Source: Flavobacteriaceae bacterium PRS1 (GTDB taxonomy: Bacteria > Bacteroidota > Bacteroidia > Flavobacteriales > Flavobacteriaceae). From it: a stretch of DNA of 40,537 bases. The notes beneath the pieces were generated by a model. The model ran no database searches, had not been told where the DNA came from, and saw only the letters and a program-made list of their open reading frames with translations. Position numbers and translations under genes: made by a program. This document shows, piece after piece, positions 35,390 through 40,537 of the stretch (positions within the stretch are counted from its first letter, which is position 1; each line of letters opens with the position of its first letter). The stretch covers positions 1 through 40,537 of the forward strand of contig RDRZ01000020.1 in assembly GCA_003709165.1 (NCBI GenBank). Direction: 5' to 3'.

Positions 35390-35397
35390 TATTTTTG
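35390..35397 (+). promoter_or_regulatory. -7 box directly before guaA
   Basis: TATTTTTG matches TAnnTTTG and ends 3 bases before the ATG at 35401; a weak TTTC lies 19 bases upstream of it. If used, transcription would start at or within the start codon, giving a leaderless mRNA. Confidence 0.4.
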
Positions 35398-35400
35398 CAT

Positions 35401-36936
35401 ATGCAACACGACAAGGTATTAATTTTAGATTTCGGATCGCAATACACACAACTCATTGCACGAAGAGTTAGAGAACTCAATATCTATTCCGAGATACATC
35501 CATACAATAAAATTCCAACCAATATTCAAGAATATAAAGCAGTAATACTTTCAGGTAGCCCATTTTCAGTAAGAGGTGATGAGGCATTGCTTCCAGATTT
35601 ATTAAACATAAAAGGAAGAAAACCACTTTTGGGAATTTGTTATGGCGCACAATATATAGCACATTTTTTTGGCGGAAATGTATCGCTTTCAAACTCAAGA
35701 GAATATGGTAGAGCTAACTTGTCGTTTGTAAAAAAAGACGAAACGTTTTTTAATAATATTTCTGAAGGCAGTCAGGTTTGGATGAGTCATGCTGATACCA
35801 TAAAAAAGTTACCGACTAATGGCGTTTTATTAGCAAGTACTGGTGATGTAAAAAATGCAGCCTTTAAGATAGAAGTCGAAAAAACCTATGCTATTCAGTT
35901 TCATCCTGAAGTATATCATACCAAAGATGGCAAACAATTATTAGAAAATTTTTTAGTTCGTATTGCCAAGATAAAACAAGATTGGACACCAGATTCTTTT
36001 GTTGAGGAAACCGTTTCTGCACTTAAAGAACAGTTAGGAAACGATAAGGTTGTTTTGGGACTTTCAGGTGGAGTAGATTCTACAGTAGCAGCAATTTTGC
36101 TGCATAAATCCATAGGTAAAAATTTGTATTGCATTTTTGTAAACAATGGTTTATTGCGCAAAAAAGAATTCGAGAATGTCCTTGCCCAATACGAAGGTAT
36201 GGGTTTAAATGTAAAAGGTGTAGATGCTTCGGCACGTTTTTTGAATGCTTTGGCTGGAATAGATGACCCGGAGAAAAAGCGAAAAGCAATCGGTCGTGCT
36301 TTTATAGAAGTTTTTGATGATGAAGCTCATAAAATTAAAAATGTAAAATGGTTGGCTCAAGGCACTATTTATCCAGATGTTATCGAAAGTATTTCTGCAA
36401 CCGGAGGACCAAGTGCCATTATTAAAAGTCATCATAATGTAGGAGGTTTGCCAGATTATATGAATCTGAAAATTGTTGAACCCTTAAAGGCATTATTTAA
36501 AGATGAGGTACGACGTGTTGGCGCTTCCTTAAAAATAGATGCCGAAATTTTAGCACGTCATCCATTTCCAGGTCCAGGTTTAGCAATACGGATATTAGGA
36601 GATATAACACCAGAAAAAGTGAGTATCTTACAAGATGTAGATGCCATTTTTATAAATGGTTTGAAAGAGTGGAATTTGTACGATAAAGTCTGGCAAGCAG
36701 GAGCAATCTTACTTCCTGTAAATAGTGTAGGCGTAATGGGAGACGAACGTACTTATGAGAAATGTGTCGCTTTACGAGCCGTAGAAAGTACAGATGGTAT
36801 GACTGCAGATTGGGTAAATTTACCTTATGAGTTTTTGCAGAAGATATCAAACGATATAATAAACAAAGTAAAAGGCGTTAATAGAGTAGTGTACGATATA
36901 AGCTCAAAACCGCCTGCAACCATTGAATGGGAATAA
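35401..36936 (+). CDS. guaA: GMP synthase (glutamine-hydrolysing)
   Basis: A 511-residue enzyme that converts XMP to GMP with glutamine and ATP. The class-I glutamine amidotransferase domain has the catalytic Cys80 (LGICYGAQY), His168 and Glu170 ([10 protein letters not shown]). The ATP-pyrophosphatase P-loop is [12 protein letters not shown] (about 222). The C-terminal dimerisation domain ends in the invariant PPATIEWE. The frame also has a TTG two codons upstream (35395), but ATG 35401 ([15 protein letters not shown]) is the start. Confidence 0.97.
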   Translation: MQHDKVLILDFGSQYTQLIARRVRELNIYSEIHPYNKIPTNIQEYKAVILSGSPFSVRGDEALLPDLLNIKGRKPLLGICYGAQYIAHFFGGNVSLSNSREYGRANLSFVKKDETFFNNISEGSQVWMSHADTIKKLPTNGVLLASTGDVKNAAFKIEVEKTYAIQFHPEVYHTKDGKQLLENFLVRIAKIKQDWTPDSFVEETVSALKEQLGNDKVVLGLSGGVDSTVAAILLHKSIGKNLYCIFVNNGLLRKKEFENVLAQYEGMGLNVKGVDASARFLNALAGIDDPEKKRKAIGRAFIEVFDDEAHKIKNVKWLAQGTIYPDVIESISATGGPSAIIKSHHNVGGLPDYMNLKIVEPLKALFKDEVRRVGASLKIDAEILARHPFPGPGLAIRILGDITPEKVSILQDVDAIFINGLKEWNLYDKVWQAGAILLPVNSVGVMGDERTYEKCVALRAVESTDGMTADWVNLPYEFLQKISNDIINKVKGVNRVVYDISSKPPATIEWE

Positions 36937-37183
36937 TAAAAGTAGGCAGTATTCAGTTTGCAGTAAACATTTGTGAGTTTATGGCAAAAAAGAAAGACAA
37001 ATTAATAAGGCTTACTTTTCAAACTTTTGGAATTTGGAATTTTAAAATTGGAATTTATATAAATTGTATTCGTGTATTCGTGTATTCGTGGCAAAAGAAA
37101 TCAGTTTATAGTATTCTGTTGACAGTCCCATTAACTATCGGGAGAAGTAATCTTTAAATTAACAATTTTCGTATATAATAAAT
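36937..37183. repeat. Intergenic region built of short dispersed repeats (guaA to LysM gene)
   Basis: Four kinds of repeat occur here: two AGTATTC(A/T)GTT-type words (36945-36968 and 37107-37129), a GGAATTT block (37025-37059), three tandem TATTCGTG units (37067-37090), and a degenerate TCCC..TATCGGGA palindrome (37126-37143). A 76-codon open frame (36927-37157) spans these repeats but has no protein-like features and is rejected as a gene. Confidence 0.65.
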
Positions 37184-39118
37184 ATGAAGAATTTTTTTAT
37201 AAGTTTTAGTTTAGTACTCTTGTTTTGTCTTAATGCTTTTGCCCAAGACTACAAAACCCATAAAGTTAAAGTAGGAGAAACCATAGAAAGTATAGCCAAA
37301 ATATATTTGGTAACACCTTTCGATATTTTAGCCTTAAACCCTGATGCTAAAACAAACCTTCAGCCTAATATAGTTTTAATAATTCCGAAGTCACGGATTT
37401 TAAAAACACCTGTTCAAATAGAAACTCAACAACTTATAAATTATAAAACGCATAAGGTTAAACGCAAAGAAACCTTGTATAGCATTTCGAAAAAATACAA
37501 TATCACAATCGATGATATTAAAAAGCACAATACAAGATTGTATTCCGATAATTTACAAAAAGGCGATCGCATAAATATTCCGAGATATAAAACTGTTTTG
37601 GTTACAAGTATTACTGGCAACACCATAAAAATATATAAAGTGTTGCCCAAAGAAGGGAAATGGCGTGTTGCCTATAAATTTGGAATTTCAATAGCTGAAC
37701 TTGAAAAACTAAATCCAGAATTAGGCGAAACCCTTCAGTTAGGCGAAGAAATTAATGTACCTAATATCGCTAATAACGAAGAAAAAAGTGTTGAAGAAGC
37801 CTTTGGATATTATACGGTTTTACCAAAAGAAGGGTTTTTTAGATTAAAAATAAAATTAGGATTAACTCAGGAAGAATTAGAATCTCTTAATCCTGAATTA
37901 ATAGATAGTGGATTAAAAGTAGGCATGATTTTAAAAGTGCCTTTTGATGTTGAAAATATTATAGAAAGTGAAGCTATTAAACAAACTACTTTAGCTGATA
38001 GATTAACCAATTTTGAAACAAAACGTATAGCTGTAATGCTTCCGTTTAGATTAAATCGTATTGATTTTGATTCAATAAACGAGGCTAAAGCGATATTAAA
38101 AAAAGATCGTTATATGAGTATTTCTGTAGATTTTCATACTGGAGTACTCATGGCATTAGATTCCGCAAAACAGTTAGGTATCTCTACTAAATTAGATGTT
38201 TTCGATACAAGAGGGCAAATTAGTCAGGTTACAAGTATTTTAAGAAGTAATAATTTTTCAAATTATGATGCCGTAATTGGACCATTTACTGCTAATAATT
38301 TTGAACGCGCAGCTTCACTATTAAAAGGCGATAATGTTCCAATAATTTCACCGGTAACCAAGCCAAAAAATTTATATAGCAATGTATTTCAAACAATTCC
38401 TTCAAATGAGTTGTTACGAAAAAGGATGATTCAGTTTGTAAAAACAAGTACAGATACTATTCCAAAGCATATTTTTATTATTTCAGATTCTAAACATATA
38501 GCTGTTAGTAATTTGCTAAAACGGGAATTTCCTTCAGCCAAACAAATTTTTTCAAGAAAAGACGAAGATGGTAAGGATGGGTATTATATTTTATTAGAAG
38601 ACATTGAAGAACAGTTTAAAGAAGGGCTTAATATTGTGTTTTTGGAAACTGAAAACGAAGGATTTGTCTCAAACGTTTCAAGCATGATTAATGGGTTTAA
38701 TGGTCTTGATGAAGAATTGGAAATAGAACGCGAAATTATTTTAATGACTACAAATAAAAATAAAGCTTTTGATAGCGAAAATATTTCTAACTACGATTTA
38801 TCTAAATTAAAATTTCATTATCCTTCGGTAAACAGAGCGTACGATGTGGAGCAATCTAATAGTTTTGTAACACGATATAAGCGCGTCTGGAAAACTGAAC
38901 CCAACAAATATGCAACGAGAGGTTTCGATTTAACTATGGATATTTTATTGCGTTTGGCTATAAATGAAGATTTATACAAGGCATCAAGTATCGATATCGA
39001 AACCGAATATGTCGAAAACAAGTTTCGCTATTCTAAAAAGATGTTTGGTGGTTATTATAATGAAGCTGTTTATATTGTAAAATACCAAGAACTTAAAATT
39101 GTTGAAGCAAAACAATGA
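37184..39118 (+). CDS. Exported protein with four LysM repeats and a periplasmic-binding-like domain
   Basis: A 644-residue protein with a signal peptide (about 1-21, LNAFAQ). Four LysM-like repeats follow (about 23-69, 86-135, 149-195, 208-255), each of the form YKTHKVKxxETxxSI...NP...IxIP; the last two are more divergent. LysM binds peptidoglycan. From about residue 280 to the end lies a type-1 periplasmic-binding fold (IAVMLPFRLNR, VLMALDSAKQLG, VIGPFTANNFERAASLL, NVPIISPVTKP), like amino-acid-receptor binding proteins. Probably a wall-bound periplasmic sensor or binding protein with unknown ligand. The OsmC gene overlaps its end by 4 bases (ATGA), so the two are translationally coupled. 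Confidence 0.88.
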   Translation: MKNFFISFSLVLLFCLNAFAQDYKTHKVKVGETIESIAKIYLVTPFDILALNPDAKTNLQPNIVLIIPKSRILKTPVQIETQQLINYKTHKVKRKETLYSISKKYNITIDDIKKHNTRLYSDNLQKGDRINIPRYKTVLVTSITGNTIKIYKVLPKEGKWRVAYKFGISIAELEKLNPELGETLQLGEEINVPNIANNEEKSVEEAFGYYTVLPKEGFFRLKIKLGLTQEELESLNPELIDSGLKVGMILKVPFDVENIIESEAIKQTTLADRLTNFETKRIAVMLPFRLNRIDFDSINEAKAILKKDRYMSISVDFHTGVLMALDSAKQLGISTKLDVFDTRGQISQVTSILRSNNFSNYDAVIGPFTANNFERAASLLKGDNVPIISPVTKPKNLYSNVFQTIPSNELLRKRMIQFVKTSTDTIPKHIFIISDSKHIAVSNLLKREFPSAKQIFSRKDEDGKDGYYILLEDIEEQFKEGLNIVFLETENEGFVSNVSSMINGFNGLDEELEIEREIILMTTNKNKAFDSENISNYDLSKLKFHYPSVNRAYDVEQSNSFVTRYKRVWKTEPNKYATRGFDLTMDILLRLAINEDLYKASSIDIETEYVENKFRYSKKMFGGYYNEAVYIVKYQELKIVEAKQ

Positions 39119-39522
39119 CTTCTAAAGTAACATATATAGGAAAGCTTCGCACCGAAAACACGCATTTAAAATCGGGCGACAGCTATTTTACAGATGCACC
39201 AACCGATAATAAAGGCAAAGGAGAAGCGTTTTCGCCTACTGATACTGTCGCAACCGGATTGGCAAATTGTATGCTGACTGTAATGGGAATTAAAGCTCAA
39301 GATTTGAATATCGAAATGTCCGGTACAACAGCCGAAGTCACAAAAATAATGGCATCCAATCCAAGACGAATTTCAAAAATTGAAGTTGTTTTTAATCTGC
39401 CTTTTAAAGCGGATGCAAAACATAAAAAAATACTGGAACATACTGCAAAAACCTGCCCGGTACTTTACAGTTTGCATCCCGAGATTGAGAAAGACATATC
39501 GTTTAATTGGAGTTCATTTTAA
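39115..39522 (+). CDS. OsmC family protein
   Basis: 135 residues of the OsmC/Ohr fold. The two reactive cysteines are Cys52 (GLANCMLTVMG) and Cys114 (KTCPVLYSL), as in peroxide-reducing members. The family detoxifies organic peroxides with thiol cofactors; bacillithiol could be relevant here because bshC is nearby, but that link is inference. It overlaps the LysM gene by 4 bases, and the DUF3820 gene begins directly after or overlapping its end. Confidence 0.9.
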   Translation: MTSKVTYIGKLRTENTHLKSGDSYFTDAPTDNKGKGEAFSPTDTVATGLANCMLTVMGIKAQDLNIEMSGTTAEVTKIMASNPRRISKIEVVFNLPFKADAKHKKILEHTAKTCPVLYSLHPEIEKDISFNWSSF

Positions 39523-39530
39523 ATACCATT

Positions 39531-39764
39531 TTGGAAATTAAACCAAACCCACAATTTTTAGTAAAGTTAGCCAATACCAAAATGCCTTATGGTAAATACA
39601 AAGACCGATTTCTTATTGACTTACCAGAATATTATGTGGTTTGGTACAATAACAAAGGATTTCCAAAAGGACAGTTAGGTAATATGCTACAACTGGTTTA
39701 CGAACTAAAACTAAATGGTTTAGAGCATTTAATCAGGAATATTAAAAAGATGAATGTGAAGTAA
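39531..39764 (+). CDS. DUF3820 family protein
   Basis: A 77-residue protein, MEIKPNPQFLVKLANTKMPY then GKYKDRFLIDLPEYYVVW and GFPKGQLG. This is the DUF3820 pattern, a small domain related to the ExoX C-terminal region of the exonuclease at 21760. Its role is unknown, with nucleic-acid metabolism suspected from that fusion. No ATG is available. The TTG at 39531 gives the family-like N-terminus, and another TTG at 39507 would add eight residues and overlap the OsmC gene. Confidence 0.82.
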   Translation: MEIKPNPQFLVKLANTKMPYGKYKDRFLIDLPEYYVVWYNNKGFPKGQLGNMLQLVYELKLNGLEHLIRNIKKMNVK

Positions 39765-39780
39765 GTATTTTGGAAGTTTT

Positions 39781-40018
39781 GTTAGTTGCGACGGTTTAAC
39801 ACGAAATTTTTTAAGCACAAAACCAACAGGGATGTACTTGTTTTTTATTATAAATAGAAAAAAAGACCTTATATTAATGCAAATACACTGTTTTAAGCAC
39901 TCAGAAAATTGGACAATAATCTATAATTAAAAACACTAAAGGTCAAAACAAAGGCCAAAATCGGTTGGTTTTACTCTTTTTTATGGGTTTGTGCAACGAT
40001 TACCATTGTTGTAAACTG
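39781..40018. repeat. Intergenic region with nested inverted repeats
   Basis: Paired words lie in nested order about a centre near 39905: GTTGC 39785-39789 with GCAAC 39993-39997; AAAACCAAC 39819-39827 with GTTGGTTTT 39964-39972; TTGTTTT 39839-39845 with AAAACAA 39945-39951; GACCTT 39865-39870 with AAGGTC 39939-39944. A direct repeat TTTTAAGCAC occurs at 39809-39818 and 39891-39900. There is no ORF. It may be the remnant of a small mobile element. Confidence 0.45.
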
Positions 40019-40019
40019 T

Positions 40020-40455
40020 TTAATAGGGGTATTCGATAAATTCATATTTAAAAATTTCATCAGGATGCTCTTGAATTAAATTGTCTCCATCTAAATATAT
40101 TGTGTAAACTAAACCTTGTTCATTAATTGGCGCAATTCTGTATTGTTGATTCCCTAAATATTCCAAAATCCAAGAGGTAGTGTAAGAATAAAGTAAGGTG
40201 TCACACCCGAAAACAATCGCAAGCAGGACCACATCTTGAGAACCTAGTTTTTAGAGTATTATAAGATTTAAAGTCGTAGTAATAGCAGATTTCACAACCT
40301 ATCAAATTAGAAGGCTCATCACTCTCATATATTTTTAATAATTTCCATTTACCAACAATAATAATTTCATTTTCATTGATAATGTCACTTTTTTCACATG
40401 AGAAAAAAGTTATGACGAATAATAAAATTAAATATTTTAGATTATTGTTTTTCAT
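40020..40455 (-). pseudogene. Lipocalin-like lipoprotein, probably frameshifted
   Basis: The first frame (40455 to 40201) encodes a lipoprotein signal with lipobox FFSC (Cys20), then IIIVGKWKLLKIYESDEP, a GKW start typical of small lipocalin-like proteins. It ends in an unusual CGPACDCFRV tail at 40201. A second frame (open through 40232, down to 40020) continues with beta-strand patterned sequence (SYTTSWILEYLGNQQYRIAP, VYTIYLDGDNLIQ) that fits the missing half. Joined, the protein would be about 145 residues. A one- or two-base indel between about 40205 and 40250 is the simplest reading. Function is unknown. Confidence 0.55.
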
Positions 40456-40537
40456 TTTATTAATCTGTTTGATATTTTAAAATGTCTAGTCCTAAAATAC
40501 GGCTACAGGTTAAAATTAATTTTACGCTGATAATTTA
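40456..40537. other. Right-end non-coding sequence
   Basis: Upstream of the lipoprotein start, AT-rich, with no convincing promoter box, RNA or ORF. Confidence 0.5.

Noticed and set aside
36927..37157. 76-codon open frame after guaA
   Set aside because: It overlaps the guaA end and is made of dispersed repeat words and tandem TATTCGTG units; it has no protein-like pattern.

Overview
The window is AT-rich bacterial chromosome from the Bacteroidota, most likely the family Flavobacteriaceae. Several signs agree: promoters of the TTTG/TAnnTTTG kind, almost no Shine-Dalgarno sequences, many exported proteins of types common in that phylum (an outer-membrane receptor with a CarboxypepD_reg-like domain, DUF885, a DUF3471-type serine hydrolase, CGEP-like S9 and M14 peptidases), the rpmB-rpmG-DUF4295 ribosomal cluster followed by ftsY, and bshC of bacillithiol synthesis. 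No rRNA, tRNA, CRISPR array, prophage or complete insertion sequence was found.

Layout. 1-5.3 kb: the end of a VanX-like dipeptidase, a DUF885 lipoprotein, a divergent pair (DUF6249 membrane protein and an ECF sigma factor with a small membrane partner), and a serine hydrolase. 5.5-7.6 kb: a small secreted protein, a MOSC protein and an aldo/keto reductase. 7.8-16.4 kb: htpG, an S9 peptidase, a FabH-like ketoacyl synthase and an outer-membrane receptor interrupted by an in-frame stop. 16.5-24.8 kb: CoA-binding protein, sodium:solute symporter, recR, glycosyltransferase, 2-oxoacid dehydrogenase E2, DEDDh exonuclease, FAH-family hydrolase, orphan Hpt domain and cinA. 24.9-28.2 kb: rpmB, rpmG, DUF4295, ftsY and rimO. 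28.2-33.5 kb (minus strand): an M14 peptidase, a small secreted protein, adenosine deaminase and a CarboxypepD_reg-like protein. 33.6-39.8 kb: bshC, guaA, a LysM/periplasmic-binding protein, an OsmC protein and a DUF3820 protein. The right end holds a frameshifted lipoprotein.

Most genes are housekeeping (protein folding, DNA repair, translation, GMP and thiol metabolism) or serve secreted peptide breakdown. The most notable signals are non-coding or concern gene integrity. (1) The ECF sigma/DUF6249 intergenic region carries two mirror-image promoter-like sequences, TGTAAC-N17-(C/A)GTC, set in a near-perfect inverted repeat; this fits autoregulation, although the sigma gene itself has a frameshift between regions 2 and 4. 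(2) htpG is preceded by an exact -24/-12 (sigma-54-like) spacing match. (3) A family of short palindromes (TCCCGATAGCTATCGGGA and the related ATTCC..GGAAT hairpins) is scattered between genes, and one copy is read in frame inside ftsY. (4) A roughly 106-bp structured element lies between DUF4295 and ftsY. (5) Three or four genes are broken in 40 kb, so either local decay or sequence errors should be considered.
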